From JAFKFH01 sp017307375 (GTDB lineage Bacteria > Pseudomonadota > Alphaproteobacteria > Ferrovibrionales > Ferrovibrionaceae): a stretch of 64,000 nucleotides of DNA. Made by a program: the position numbers and the translations under genes. The notes under the pieces were generated by a model that saw only the letters and a program-made list of their open reading frames with translations, made no database searches and was not told the origin of the DNA. The stretch covers positions 1,302,001 to 1,366,000 of the forward strand of contig OZ245874.1 in NCBI GenBank assembly GCA_965229335.1, in the 5' to 3' direction. Shown here piece by piece: positions 25,622-34,323 of this stretch (position 1 is the first letter of the stretch; every line of letters begins with the position of its first letter).

Positions 25622-26844
25622 TCGCTGCCGGCCGGCTTCGCCTGTTCCTCGTGCTGGGCGGGCTCTACCTCGCCCAGGCGATCCCGAGCTATCTGTTCGC
25701 CGCCGCGCTGCCGCCGATCCTGCGTCAGGCCGGCGTGTCGCGCACCGCGATCGGGCTGTTTGCGATCCTGTTCGTGCCGCTGGTGATCAAGTTCCTGTGG
25801 GCGCCGCAGGTCGACCGGCTGCGCCCGCTGGCCATCGGCCATCGTGCCGGCTGGGTCTTCATCACCCAGGCCGGCATCATCGCGCTGATCGTCGGGCTGG
25901 CCTTCGTGCCGCCCGCCGACATCAATGTCATCCTGGTCATCGGCTTCGCCGTCTCGATGCTGCTGTCGACCCAGGACATCGCCACCGACGGCTACGCCAC
26001 GCGCCAGCTCGCGCCCGGCGACCGGGCGATCGGCAATGCGATCCAGGGCGGCTCGGTCGCCTTCGGCGTCGTCATCGGCGGCACGATGAGCCTGGTGCTC
26101 TACGATCATCTCGGCTGGACGGCGACGATCCTGATCGTCGCCGTCATCTCGCTGCTGCCGCTCGCCGCCGCGCTGATGATGCGCGAGGGCGACCCGAAGG
26201 CCGAGGCCCGCGGCCCGCGGCCGTCGTTCCGGGCATTTCTCGCCCGGCCCGAAGCCCGGCTGATCCTGGCCGTCGCGCTGATCTACCGGGCCTCGGAGGG
26301 GCTGGTGAAGGCGATGGAGGGACCCTACCTCGTCGATATCGGCGTGCCGCTTGCGACCATCGGCTATCTGTCGGGCGGGGCGGCGACCACGGCGGGGCTG
26401 GCCGGTTCGGCGATCGCCGCGCTGCTGATTGCGCGCATCGGCGTGGAAAACGTGCTGGCGCTGCTGGGGGGCCTGCGCACCGTCTGCTTCGCGCTGTTCG
26501 CGCTGCATGCCGCGGGCCTGCTGGGTGGCCATTACGAAGTGTTCGGCGCCGCCGCGTTCCAGACGCTGATCCGCTACATGGAGATCGTGGCGCTCTACAG
26601 CCTGTTCATGGCCGTATCGTCGTCCGATCAACCCGGCACCGACTTCACGATCCTGTCCTGCGCCCAGCTCCTGGTCTATCTCGCCGGCTCGATGACGGCC
26701 GGCGTGCTGGTCGATCGTTTCGGCTACGCGCCGCTCTTTACCTTGGCGACGGCGATTTCGGGGGTGGCGATCGTCGCCACCACCTGGATGCTGCGCGGGT
26801 CGGTGCCGGCTGCGGCCAGCCGGGTCACGCGGTCTCGGACTTGA
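25618..26844 (+). CDS. MFS permease, RhtX/FptX-like siderophore transporter
   Basis: A 408-residue major-facilitator protein with 12 predicted helices, related to AmpG. LYLAQAIPSYLFAAALPPILRQAGVSRTAIG and FLWAPQVDRLRPL (first cytoplasmic loop), and STQDIATDGYATRQLAPGDRAIGNAIQ, are typical of the RhtX/FptX group. That group moves ferric siderophores such as rhizobactin and pyochelin across the inner membrane without an ABC system. It starts with GTG inside the stop of the small unknown gene. Position after a TonB receptor supports the role. It overlaps the convergent glmM by 20 bases. Confidence 0.88.
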   Translation: MIAAGRLRLFLVLGGLYLAQAIPSYLFAAALPPILRQAGVSRTAIGLFAILFVPLVIKFLWAPQVDRLRPLAIGHRAGWVFITQAGIIALIVGLAFVPPADINVILVIGFAVSMLLSTQDIATDGYATRQLAPGDRAIGNAIQGGSVAFGVVIGGTMSLVLYDHLGWTATILIVAVISLLPLAAALMMREGDPKAEARGPRPSFRAFLARPEARLILAVALIYRASEGLVKAMEGPYLVDIGVPLATIGYLSGGAATTAGLAGSAIAALLIARIGVENVLALLGGLRTVCFALFALHAAGLLGGHYEVFGAAAFQTLIRYMEIVALYSLFMAVSSSDQPGTDFTILSCAQLLVYLAGSMTAGVLVDRFGYAPLFTLATAISGVAIVATTWMLRGSVPAAASRVTRSRT

Positions 26845-28171
26845 GCGCCGAGACGATCTGGTCGACCACCGCCTCGACCAGTGTCTCGTCCTCGCCCTCG
26901 GCCATGACGCGGATCACCGGTTCGGTGCCGGAGGGGCGGATCACCAGCCGGCCGGTGCGGCCCAGCCGCGCCTCGGCATCGGCGATGGCCTCGCGGACCC
27001 GCGGCCGCTCCAGCGGTTTGCCCCCGGAATGGCGGACATTGCGCAGCAACTGGGGCAGCGGCTGGAAACGGCGGCAGATCTCGGAGGCCTTGCGGCCGCT
27101 CTCGGCCAGGGTCGACAGGACCTGCAGCGCCGCGATCAGGCCGTCGCCGGTCGTCGAATAGTCGCCGACGATGACATGGCCGGACTGTTCGCCGCCGATA
27201 TTGCAGCCCTTGTCGCGCATCCGTTCCAGCACGTAGCGATCGCCCACCGCAGTCCGCTCCAGCCCGATGCCGATCGACGACAGGTGCCGTTCCAGCCCCA
27301 GGTTGGACATGACCGTGGCGACCACCGCGCCGCCGCGCAGGCGGCTCTCGGTCTTCCAGCGCTCGGCGACGATCGCCAGGATCTGGTCGCCATCGATCAG
27401 CTCGCCGCGCTCGTCGACCATCACGACGCGGTCGGCGTCGCCGTCCAGCGCGATGCCGAGGTCGGCACGATGGGCCAGCACCTGCTCGCGCAGGCCTTCC
27501 GGCCGGGTCGAGCCGCAATCGCGATTGATGTTGAGGCCGTCGGGCGAGACGCCGATCGGCACCACCTCGGCCTCCAGTTCCCACAGCACGGTCGGCGCCA
27601 CCTTGTAGGCGGCGCCATGGGCACAGTCGACGACGATGCGCAGGCCATCCAGCCGCCGGCCGCGGGTGAAGGTGTTCTTGACGTATTCGATGTAGCGTCC
27701 GGCCGCGTCGTCGAGACGGCTGGCGCGGCCCAGCTTGCGCGGCTCGGCCAGACCCGCCTCGGCGCCCGAGGCGATCAGGCCCTCGATCTCGCGCTCGGTG
27801 TCGTCCGACAGCTTGTAGCCGTCCGGGCCGAACAGCTTGATGCCGTTGTCCTCGAACGCGTTGTGGGAGGCCGAGATCATCACGCCGAGATCGGCGCGCA
27901 GCGACCGGGTCAGCATCGCGACGGCGGGCGTCGGCATCGGGCCGACCAGCACCACGTCGACCCCGACCGAGATGAAGCCCGCGGTCAGCGCCGGCTCCAG
28001 CATGTAGCCCGACAGGCGCGTGTCCTTGCCGATGACGACCCGGTGGCGATGGTCGCCGCGCCGGAAATGCCGGCCGGCCGCCATGCCGACCCGCAGGGCC
28101 GTCGATGCCGTCATCGGCTCGGTATTGGCCTTGCCGCGGATGCCGTCGGTACCGAAGAGGGCACGGGTCAT
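26825..28171 (-). CDS. glmM: Phosphoglucosamine mutase
   Basis: Converts glucosamine-6-phosphate to glucosamine-1-phosphate for peptidoglycan and lipopolysaccharide precursors. It is 448 residues, the family norm. Start TRALFGTDGIRGKAN, catalytic phosphoserine loop VMISASHNAFEDNGIKLFGPDG, metal loop LDGDADR and C-terminal phosphate loop RPSGTEPVIRVMAEG are all present. The hpt gene lies 37 bases upstream on the same strand. Confidence 0.98.
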   Translation of the reverse strand: MTRALFGTDGIRGKANTEPMTASTALRVGMAAGRHFRRGDHRHRVVIGKDTRLSGYMLEPALTAGFISVGVDVVLVGPMPTPAVAMLTRSLRADLGVMISASHNAFEDNGIKLFGPDGYKLSDDTEREIEGLIASGAEAGLAEPRKLGRASRLDDAAGRYIEYVKNTFTRGRRLDGLRIVVDCAHGAAYKVAPTVLWELEAEVVPIGVSPDGLNINRDCGSTRPEGLREQVLAHRADLGIALDGDADRVVMVDERGELIDGDQILAIVAERWKTESRLRGGAVVATVMSNLGLERHLSSIGIGLERTAVGDRYVLERMRDKGCNIGGEQSGHVIVGDYSTTGDGLIAALQVLSTLAESGRKASEICRRFQPLPQLLRNVRHSGGKPLERPRVREAIADAEARLGRTGRLVIRPSGTEPVIRVMAEGEDETLVEAVVDQIVSALKSETA

Positions 28172-28208
28172 GGCGGGTTGCTCCCCGTCGTTGCTGCGTT
28201 TCTGGCGT

Positions 28209-28745
28209 CTAGTCGACGACCGCCCCGATATAGGGCAGTTCGCGGAAATAATGCGCGTAGTCGAGGCCATAGCCGACCACGAATTTGTCCGGGCAGACGA
28301 AACCGACATAGTCGGCTTCGAGGTCGTTGCGGCGCTTGCCCTGCTTGTCGAGCAGGACGCAGAGGCGGACGTCGACCGCCCCGCGGCTCAGCATCAGTTG
28401 CCGCGCGAAGGACAGCGTCGTGCCCGATTCGAGGATGTCGTCGATCAGCAGGACCTTGCAGCCGGCGACCTCCTCCGAGATGTCGCGCAGCACCGTGACT
28501 TCGCCCGATGAGGTCTTGCCCTTGCCGTAGGACGACAGCGTCAGGAAATCGATGCGCGGCTCCATGCCGGCGTAATGCAGGCCGCGGACCAGGTCGGCGG
28601 CGAAGATGAAGCTGCCCTTCAGAATGGCGACCAGCACGACGCGCGGGCCCATGTCGTTGGTGATGCGGGCGGCGAGATCGTCGATCCGGGTGCGGATTTC
28701 GTCGGCGCTGATCAGCGGCTCGACGCGGGCGTCGGGGCGTTCCAT
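28209..28745 (-). CDS. hpt: Hypoxanthine phosphoribosyltransferase
   Basis: Purine salvage enzyme of 178 residues making IMP (or GMP) from base and PRPP. The PRPP-binding motif is VLLIDDILESGTTL, with VAILKGSFIFAADL ahead of it and DFLTLSSYGKGKTSSGEV in the flexible loop. VGYGLDYAHYFRELPYIG is the standard bacterial HPT ending. The ATG at 28745 starts the family's usual N-terminus; the Arg/Ser-rich region upstream is read-through from another frame. It is 28 bases after the zinc-ribbon gene. Confidence 0.96.
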   Translation of the reverse strand: MERPDARVEPLISADEIRTRIDDLAARITNDMGPRVVLVAILKGSFIFAADLVRGLHYAGMEPRIDFLTLSSYGKGKTSSGEVTVLRDISEEVAGCKVLLIDDILESGTTLSFARQLMLSRGAVDVRLCVLLDKQGKRRNDLEADYVGFVCPDKFVVGYGLDYAHYFRELPYIGAVVD

Positions 28746-28773
28746 GGCGGTCCTGTGGCGATAAGGCTCTGGG

Positions 28774-29619
28774 TCAGTGATGTTTTTGCGGCGTCGCGGC
28801 TTCGAAGTCGAGCGCGACGTTCTGCGCCCCCGGCACGTCGTCGAGCCGGATGGCGAAATTCTCCTTGGCACCCGGGCCGACCGGCGCATCGAACAGTGCG
28901 AAGGACTGAGTATAGACCGCCTCGCCCGCTTCGTTGCGCAGGGTGACCTTCAGCGGCGGCACCGTGCGGGGCGACGACGAGGTCGAGACGACCTGGCCGG
29001 TGATCACCAGGATCGACTTCTGCCCCTCCATCGCCCGGGCCGGCGTCACTTCGCGCAACTCGAGGCCGATATCGGCCGGGTCCTTCACCGGAATATGCAG
29101 CTTTTCGTAGAGCGTCATCGCCGGCGGCCATAGCGCGACCAGCTTGTCGCGCCCGAACCACAGGCCCGCCAGCAGCCCGATCAGCACCAGGACCAGCACC
29201 GCCCAGCCGATCCAGCCGCGGCGCTTGCGGGGCGCCGGCGGCGGTGGCGGCGCGGCGGCGGCCTCGCGCGTCGGGCGCCCGGGGAACGCACGCTCGTAGT
29301 CCGGCTCGCCGGTCTCCTCGACCGCCAGCAGGTCCTCGAACTCGTCGCGTACCGGCTCCGGTTCGGGCGGCGGCGGCGGGGGAGGAGGAGGGGGCGGTGG
29401 CGGGGGAGGAGGCGGTGGGGGGGGCGGTGGTGGCGGCGGGGGCGGTGGCGGCGGGGCGGCGCCGTAGCCGGGCGGGTAGCCCATCATCGGCGGCGGCGCC
29501 ACCGGCGGTTGATGCCACTGGGTCCCGCAGCGCCGGCAGCGAACCTTGCGCCCCGCCGGTACGATGGCACGGTCGTCGACCATGTAGCGCGTTGCGCATG
29601 CGGGGCAGGTAACTATCAT
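28774..29619 (-). CDS. MJ0042-type zinc-ribbon membrane protein with 30-proline run
   Basis: A 281-residue protein in three parts. First is an N-terminal zinc ribbon (CPACATRYMVDD…KVRCRRCGTQW, residues 5-35; four cysteines). Second is a linker with 30 consecutive prolines (about 56-85) and acidic residues. Third is one membrane helix (near 136-157) followed by a DUF3426-like periplasmic domain (EKLHIPVKDPADIGLELREV…). Such proteins are common next to ftsE in alphaproteobacteria; the function is not established. A Zn-ribbon inside and a domain outside suggests a sensor or scaffold at the membrane. Confidence 0.85.
   Translation of the reverse strand: MIVTCPACATRYMVDDRAIVPAGRKVRCRRCGTQWHQPPVAPPPMMGYPPGYGAAPPPPPPPPPPPPPPPPPPPPPPPPPPPPPPEPEPVRDEFEDLLAVEETGEPDYERAFPGRPTREAAAAPPPPPAPRKRRGWIGWAVLVLVLIGLLAGLWFGRDKLVALWPPAMTLYEKLHIPVKDPADIGLELREVTPARAMEGQKSILVITGQVVSTSSSPRTVPPLKVTLRNEAGEAVYTQSFALFDAPVGPGAKENFAIRLDDVPGAQNVALDFEAATPQKHH
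29365..29454 (-). repeat. Proline-codon homopolymer tract
   Basis: Thirty successive codons all read as proline on the minus strand (CCG, CCC, CCT and CCA mixed), within the zinc-ribbon gene. On the plus strand it is a G-rich run with almost no C except every third base. It is prone to length change and would need EF-P for translation. Confidence 0.9.
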
Positions 29620-29734
29620 GCCGGTCGATTCGGCGCGGCGTCCGTTGCTGAAAAAGACAAGGGTGACTTGACCTTATAGGGTGATTGGCAGCCCGCTGGC
29701 AATAGAAGGCGGGGACCGGGAAGGGGTTTGGACC

Positions 29735-30412
29735 GTGTCCATGGTACGTTTTCAGAATGTCGGCATGCGCTACGGCCTGGGGCCGGAGGTATTGCGCGAC
29801 GTTTCTTTCGAGCTGGAACCCGGTTCGTTCCATTTCCTGACCGGGCCGTCCGGGGCGGGGAAATCGTCGCTGCTGAAGCTGCTCTTCCTGGCGCACCGGC
29901 CGTCGCGCGGGCTGATCGGGCTGTTCGGGCACGATCTGGCGACCATCCGCCGCGACAAGCTGCCCGAACTGCGCCGGCGCATCGGCGTGGTCTTCCAGGA
30001 GTTTCGCCTGATCGAGCATCTGTCGGCGCTGGACAACGTCGCCCTGCCGCTGCGTATCGCCGGGGTGCCGGAACAGCAGGTCAAGGACCATTGCGCCGAA
30101 CTGCTCACCTGGGTCGGCCTGGCCGACCGCATGCAGGCGCGGCCCGCGACCTTGTCGGGTGGCGAGAAGCAGCGCGTCGCCATCGCCCGTGCGGTCATCA
30201 ACCGGCCGAGCCTGCTGCTCGCCGACGAGCCTACCGGCAACGTCGATCCGGAAATGGGCCAGCGGCTGCTGCATCTGTTCGTCGAACTGAACAAGATCGG
30301 TACCACCATCGTTATCGCCACGCATGACGCCCATCTGCTGCAGACCTTCCGCAAGCCGGTCATGACCCTGGCCAACGGCGAGCTGGTCGTGCGCCGGCCG
30401 CGGGGGGAGTGA
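29735..30412 (+). CDS. ftsE: Cell-division ABC ATPase FtsE
   Basis: Cytoplasmic ATPase of the FtsEX complex, which activates peptidoglycan hydrolases at the septum. About 225 residues with GPSGAGKSS (Walker A), LSGGEKQRVAIARA (signature), LLLADEPTGNVD (Walker B) and the switch histidine in IVIATHD. The GTG at 29735 has AAGGGG eight bases ahead; the ATG at 29741 is an alternative. ftsX overlaps its stop (GTGA). Confidence 0.95.
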   Translation: MSMVRFQNVGMRYGLGPEVLRDVSFELEPGSFHFLTGPSGAGKSSLLKLLFLAHRPSRGLIGLFGHDLATIRRDKLPELRRRIGVVFQEFRLIEHLSALDNVALPLRIAGVPEQQVKDHCAELLTWVGLADRMQARPATLSGGEKQRVAIARAVINRPSLLLADEPTGNVDPEMGQRLLHLFVELNKIGTTIVIATHDAHLLQTFRKPVMTLANGELVVRRPRGE

Positions 30413-31296
30413 GCCCGATGCTGCGCCGCCCCTCCGACCTCCAGCTCGATCGCGACCCGTCGGGCCGCTTCCTGCCTTTTGCCGTCACGCTGATGGTGTT
30501 CCTGGCCATGCTGGCCACCGCCGCGGCCCTGGCCCTGTCGCAGTCGGCGCTGGGCTTCCAGCACGGTCTGGAAGGCCGGCTGACCGTCCAGATCGCCGAC
30601 GAGCCGGGGTCGAGCCTGGCCCCGCGGTCCGGCCGCGCGGCCGAATTGCTGCGCCAGACGCCGGGCATCGCCCGTGCCGAGGAAATGCCGCGCGAGGCTG
30701 TGGCAGCGCTGCTGCAGCCCTGGCTCGGCCGCGACGGCCTGACCCGCGAACTGCCGCTGCCCGCGCTGATCGACATCGAGCTGACGCCGGGCATGGCGGT
30801 CGACCTCGATGCGTTGCAGGCCCATCTCGCCGACGCCGTGCCAGGGGCCCGCATCGACGATCCGCGGCCCTGGCTCGACCGGCTGTCGCGCATTGCGGTG
30901 CTGCTCGAGGGGCTGGCGCTGGCGATCGTCGCCGCGATCGGCCTGGCCACCGTCGCGATGGTGGTCTTCGCCACCCGTGCGGGCCTTGCCGCCCATCGCG
31001 ACGTCATCGAGGTGCTGCATCTGATCGGCGCGCGCGACGCCTATATTGCCCGCCAGTTCCAGGCCCATGCGCTGCGGCTGGCCTTGAAGGGGGCGCTGGC
31101 CGGCACGGCGCTGGCCGCCCTGGCGCTGTTCGCGATCGGCCGCGCGGCCGCCCAGCTTGACGCCGCCCTGCTGCCGCCGGTCGAATTCGGGCCGCTGTCC
31201 TGGGCCACGCTGGTGGCGCTGCCGCTGGTGGCGAGCCTGCTTGCGACCGTCACCGCCCGGCTGACCGTGCTGGGCGCCCTGCGCCGGATGACCTGA
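30409..31296 (+). CDS. ftsX: Cell-division permease FtsX
   Basis: Membrane partner of FtsE, 295 residues. One helix near residues 23-45 (FAVTLMVFLAMLATAAALAL), a periplasmic domain (about 50-165) that would contact a hydrolase activator, then three helices (near 168-190, 215-245 and 260-285) with the FtsX/MacB-like core VIEVLHLIGARDAYIARQFQ. GTG start overlapping the ftsE stop indicates coupling. The primary sequence of FtsX is always divergent, and the position after ftsE secures the call. Confidence 0.92.
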   Translation: MSPMLRRPSDLQLDRDPSGRFLPFAVTLMVFLAMLATAAALALSQSALGFQHGLEGRLTVQIADEPGSSLAPRSGRAAELLRQTPGIARAEEMPREAVAALLQPWLGRDGLTRELPLPALIDIELTPGMAVDLDALQAHLADAVPGARIDDPRPWLDRLSRIAVLLEGLALAIVAAIGLATVAMVVFATRAGLAAHRDVIEVLHLIGARDAYIARQFQAHALRLALKGALAGTALAALALFAIGRAAAQLDAALLPPVEFGPLSWATLVALPLVASLLATVTARLTVLGALRRMT

Positions 31297-31308
31297 GGAT
31301 CGACGACG

Positions 31309-31860
31309 ATGAAACTGGTCTTGCTCGATCGCGACGGGGTGCTGAACCAGGATCGCGACGATTTCGTCAAGCATCCCGGCGAACTGGTGATGATCCCGCG
31401 CGCGGCCGAGGCGGTGGCACGCCTGAACCGGGCCGGCCTGAAGGTGGCGGTCTGCACCAACCAGTCCTGCATCGGCCGAGGCATCATCGGCCCGGACATG
31501 CTCGACCGGATCCACGACACGCTGCGCGACCATCTGGCGGCCGCCGGCGCGCATCTCGATCTGATCCTGCACGCCCCCGATGCGCCGCATGCGGCGACCG
31601 ACCGGCGCAAGCCCGGCCCCGGCATGCTGCGGGAGGCACTGGCACAGTTCCGCGTCGCCCCGCATGATGCGGTGATGATCGGCGACAACCTGGTCGACCT
31701 GCAGGCGGCAACGGCCGCCGGGGTCGCGCGGATCCTGGTGCGGACCGGCAAGGGCGCGGCGATGCAGGCACGCGGCCTGCCGCCCGAAGTGCTGCCGGTG
31801 GCGGTGCGCGCCGACCTCGCCGATGCCGTCGACCGGCTGCTGGCGGACATGCCGCCGTGA
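31309..31860 (+). CDS. HAD-IIIA phosphatase, GmhB-like, lacking zinc cysteines
   Basis: A 183-residue histidinol/heptose-bisphosphate-type phosphatase. The nucleophile motif DRDGVLN (8-14), the CTNQSCIGRG loop and C-terminal GDNLVDLQAA are intact. GmhB removes the 7-phosphate from heptose bisphosphate for lipopolysaccharide core. The usual C-x-H…C-x-C zinc loop before RKPxPGM is replaced by HAPDAPHAATDRRKPGPGM, with no cysteine. Function as GmhB is likely from fold, but the missing zinc site leaves another sugar-phosphate as substrate possible. It lies 12 bases after ftsX. Confidence 0.82.
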   Translation: MKLVLLDRDGVLNQDRDDFVKHPGELVMIPRAAEAVARLNRAGLKVAVCTNQSCIGRGIIGPDMLDRIHDTLRDHLAAAGAHLDLILHAPDAPHAATDRRKPGPGMLREALAQFRVAPHDAVMIGDNLVDLQAATAAGVARILVRTGKGAAMQARGLPPEVLPVAVRADLADAVDRLLADMPP

Positions 31861-32507
31861 CCATGGTCCTGCCGCGGCAACCGCCGCGCCGGCCCGGCCG
31901 GGCCCTCTGGCGCCTCTGCAAGATCATCGTGGTGCTGGCACTGCTGGTTGCCGGCGCCTTCCTGCATTTCGTCGGCGAATTGCCGCGCGAAGGCCCGGAT
32001 GCCGGGGTGAAGACCGATGCGCTGGTCGTGCTGACCGGCGGCACCGCCCGGGTCGGCATGGGGCTCGAACTGCTGGCCGAGGGGCGCGCCTCGCGCATGT
32101 TCATTTCCGGCGTCAACCCGGCGACCTCGAAATCGGCGCTGGCCGGCATCGCCGGCCATGCCGATCTGCTCGATTGCTGCGTCGACCTGGGCTTCGAGGC
32201 GGCCGATACCATCGGCAATGCGCTGGAAACCGCGCAATGGGTCGAGGATTACGGCATCCAGTCGCTGGGCGTCGTGACCGGCGCCTATCACATGCCGCGT
32301 GCCCTGCTCGAACTGAGCGAGGCGTTGCGCGGCCGTGTCGCGCTGGTGCCCTATCCGGTCTTTCCCGACAGTGTGAAGCTCGACCGCTGGTGGGCCTGGC
32401 CCGGCACGGCGAGCCTGTTGTTTTCCGAATTCGGCAAATATGCCGTGGCCCTGATCCGGGCGCGCTTGGGCGATCTCGCCAGCCGCCTTGTCGCGGAGTT
32501 CGACTGA
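31857..32507 (+). CDS. YdcF/DUF218 (ElyC-like) membrane protein
   Basis: A 216-residue protein with one N-terminal helix (WRLCKIIVVLALLVAGAFLHFVGEL) and a DUF218 domain (ALVVLTGGTARVGMGLELLAEGRASRMFISG, ending VTGAYHMPRALLELSEAL). ElyC/YdcF family proteins act at the inner membrane on envelope precursors. GTG start overlaps the upstream stop (GTGA); an ATG two codons later is an alternative. ydcF followed by plsC after ftsEX is a familiar alphaproteobacterial order. Confidence 0.88.
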   Translation: MTMVLPRQPPRRPGRALWRLCKIIVVLALLVAGAFLHFVGELPREGPDAGVKTDALVVLTGGTARVGMGLELLAEGRASRMFISGVNPATSKSALAGIAGHADLLDCCVDLGFEAADTIGNALETAQWVEDYGIQSLGVVTGAYHMPRALLELSEALRGRVALVPYPVFPDSVKLDRWWAWPGTASLLFSEFGKYAVALIRARLGDLASRLVAEFD

Positions 32508-33230
32508 ATGCTGCTATTGCGCTCGGCCCTGTTCAACCTGGCCTTCTATCTGTGGACGGCCGGGATGATGATCCTCTACCTGCCCGCCATCGTCGGTCCC
32601 CGCATCGTCATCGTGCGTGGCATGGAGATGTGGTCGGACGGGGTGATGTGGCTGGCCCGTGTCGTCATCGGCGTCAAGGTCGAGATCCGCGGGACCGAGT
32701 ATCTGCCTGCCGGGGCCTGCCTGCTCGCCGTCAAGCACCAGTCGGCCTGGGATACGGTGAAGGCGCATCACCTGGGCAGCGATCCGGCGATCGTGATGAA
32801 GGCCGAACTGCTGTGGATCCCGCTTTACGGCTGGTACTCGAAGAAGGTCGGCATGATCCCGGTGGACCGCACGGCCGGCGCCAAGGCGCTGAAGGGGATG
32901 CTGGCCGCGGCCCGTGCCGCGGCGGCGGCCGGCCGGCCGATCGTGATCTTTCCGCAGGGAACGCGGGTGGCGCCCGGGGTCTCGGTGCCCTACCAGCCCG
33001 GGGTCGCGGCGCTCTATCGCGATCTCGGCCTGCCGGTGGTGCCGGTCGCGCTCAATTCCGGCCTGTTCTGGCCGCGCCGGCAATTCCTGCGCCGGCCGGG
33101 TACGATCGTCGTAGAATATCTGCCGCCGATCCCGCCCGGCCTCGACCGTCGCCGTTTCATGGCCGAGCTGGAAACCGCCATCGAGACGGCGACCGACCGC
33201 CTGGTGGCCGAGGCGCAAGCAGGAGGATGA
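32508..33230 (+). CDS. PlsC-like 1-acylglycerol-3-phosphate acyltransferase
   Basis: A 240-residue membrane acyltransferase of phospholipid synthesis. N-terminal helix near 8-25. Motif I is KHQSAWDT (H-x4-D catalytic pair), motif III reads FPQGTRVAPG, and motif IV is VVPVALNSG. Glutamine replaces the usual glutamate in FPEGT, which is seen in some members and still leaves the catalytic pair intact. It starts immediately after the ydcF stop. Confidence 0.9.
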   Translation: MLLLRSALFNLAFYLWTAGMMILYLPAIVGPRIVIVRGMEMWSDGVMWLARVVIGVKVEIRGTEYLPAGACLLAVKHQSAWDTVKAHHLGSDPAIVMKAELLWIPLYGWYSKKVGMIPVDRTAGAKALKGMLAAARAAAAAGRPIVIFPQGTRVAPGVSVPYQPGVAALYRDLGLPVVPVALNSGLFWPRRQFLRRPGTIVVEYLPPIPPGLDRRRFMAELETAIETATDRLVAEAQAGG

Positions 33231-33234
33231 CGCG

Positions 33235-33711
33235 ATGATCGTGGATCGCATTGCCCATATCCAACGCTTCTCGGAGGCGGTGGCCGCTGGCGACGGCCCG
33301 GCCTTCGCCGCGCTTTTCACTGCCGATGCGACCTATGACGACGTCTTCTACGGCCCGTTCCATGGGCGCGACGCCATCGCGCGGATGATGTCGGACCTGT
33401 GGCATCGCGACGGCTGCGATTTCGTCTGGGAGATGCGGGACCCGATCGGCGACGACGATCGCGTCTATGTCAACTGGCTGTTCTCCTTCACCTCCCGCAA
33501 GGCCGAGACGGCGGGGCGCCGCGCGGTGATGCGCGGGGCCAGCCTGTTTGCCTTCGAAGGCGGCCTGATCGCCTCCTACCGCGAATGGTGCGATGGCGGC
33601 GCGACGCTGGTCGGCCTGGGCGTGCCGGCGACCGTGGTCGGGCGGGTGCTGGGCCAGCGCGATGCCGCCCTGCGTGCCCGCCTCGATCCGGCTCGCCACC
33701 GCGTCGGCTGA
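33235..33711 (+). CDS. NTF2-like (SnoaL-type) protein
   Basis: A 158-residue alpha+beta barrel protein. FAALFTADATYDDVFYGPFHGRDAIARMM and YREWCDGGATLVGLG are standard for SnoaL/NTF2-like proteins. Functions in the family range from isomerase to ligand binder, so none is assigned. It is 4 bases after the plsC-like stop and likely cotranscribed. Confidence 0.8.
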   Translation: MIVDRIAHIQRFSEAVAAGDGPAFAALFTADATYDDVFYGPFHGRDAIARMMSDLWHRDGCDFVWEMRDPIGDDDRVYVNWLFSFTSRKAETAGRRAVMRGASLFAFEGGLIASYREWCDGGATLVGLGVPATVVGRVLGQRDAALRARLDPARHRVG

Positions 33712-33743
33712 GCGTGCCGGCCGGCGCCGGTACGCCGTTGCGA

Positions 33744-34166
33744 CTACGCCGCCTTCGGTCGCGAGATTTCCTTCAGCGCCGATCCGGCCGCGCCCCCGGT
33801 ATCGTGGCCGACCGCGAGGTCGCCCAGCGAGATGACGCCGACCAGCCGCTTGTTGCGGTCGACCACCGGCAGCCGGCGAATCTGCAGCAGGCCCATGTTG
33901 CGGGCGACGTGATCGGTATCCTCGTCCTCGAAACAATATTTCACATCGGCGGTCATGATCTCGCTGATCCGCGCGTCCGGCCCCTTGCCGGCACCGACGC
34001 CGCGGATGGCAATGTCGCGGTCGGTGATCATGCCGACCAGCCGGTCGTTCTCGCCGACCGGCAGGAAGCCGACATCCAGCCGCTGCATCACCTGCGCCGC
34101 CTCGCGGATCGTCTGGCCAGGGCTCATGGTGCGCACGTCGCGGGTCATCGCGTCGCTGACTTTCAT
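33744..34166 (-). CDS. Tandem CBS-domain protein
   Basis: A 140-residue protein made of two CBS domains (about 1-60 and 70-130). VSDAMTRDVRTMSPGQTIREAAQVMQRLDVGFLPVGENDRLVGMITDRDIAIR and the second set with MGLLQIRRLPVVDRNKRLVGVISLGDLA are textbook. Stand-alone CBS pairs bind adenine nucleotides and modulate partners. The GGAGAA before its ATG is a good ribosome site. The partner is unknown. It is divergent from the BASS-fold transporter gene. Confidence 0.92.
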   Translation of the reverse strand: MKVSDAMTRDVRTMSPGQTIREAAQVMQRLDVGFLPVGENDRLVGMITDRDIAIRGVGAGKGPDARISEIMTADVKYCFEDEDTDHVARNMGLLQIRRLPVVDRNKRLVGVISLGDLAVGHDTGGAAGSALKEISRPKAA

Positions 34167-34323
34167 GATCTTCTCCTTGATGATCGAGGCGCCTGCCCGC
34201 AGGTTGGCGGGCTCCGTGGCGGCGCCGATGCCGGGTGAACGTGACGGTTCGGCATGGGTTCCGGCCCTGCCCGGTGGAAAGCACCACCACCCCGAAAAGC
34301 AGGATTCCGAACTGCAAGACGTG

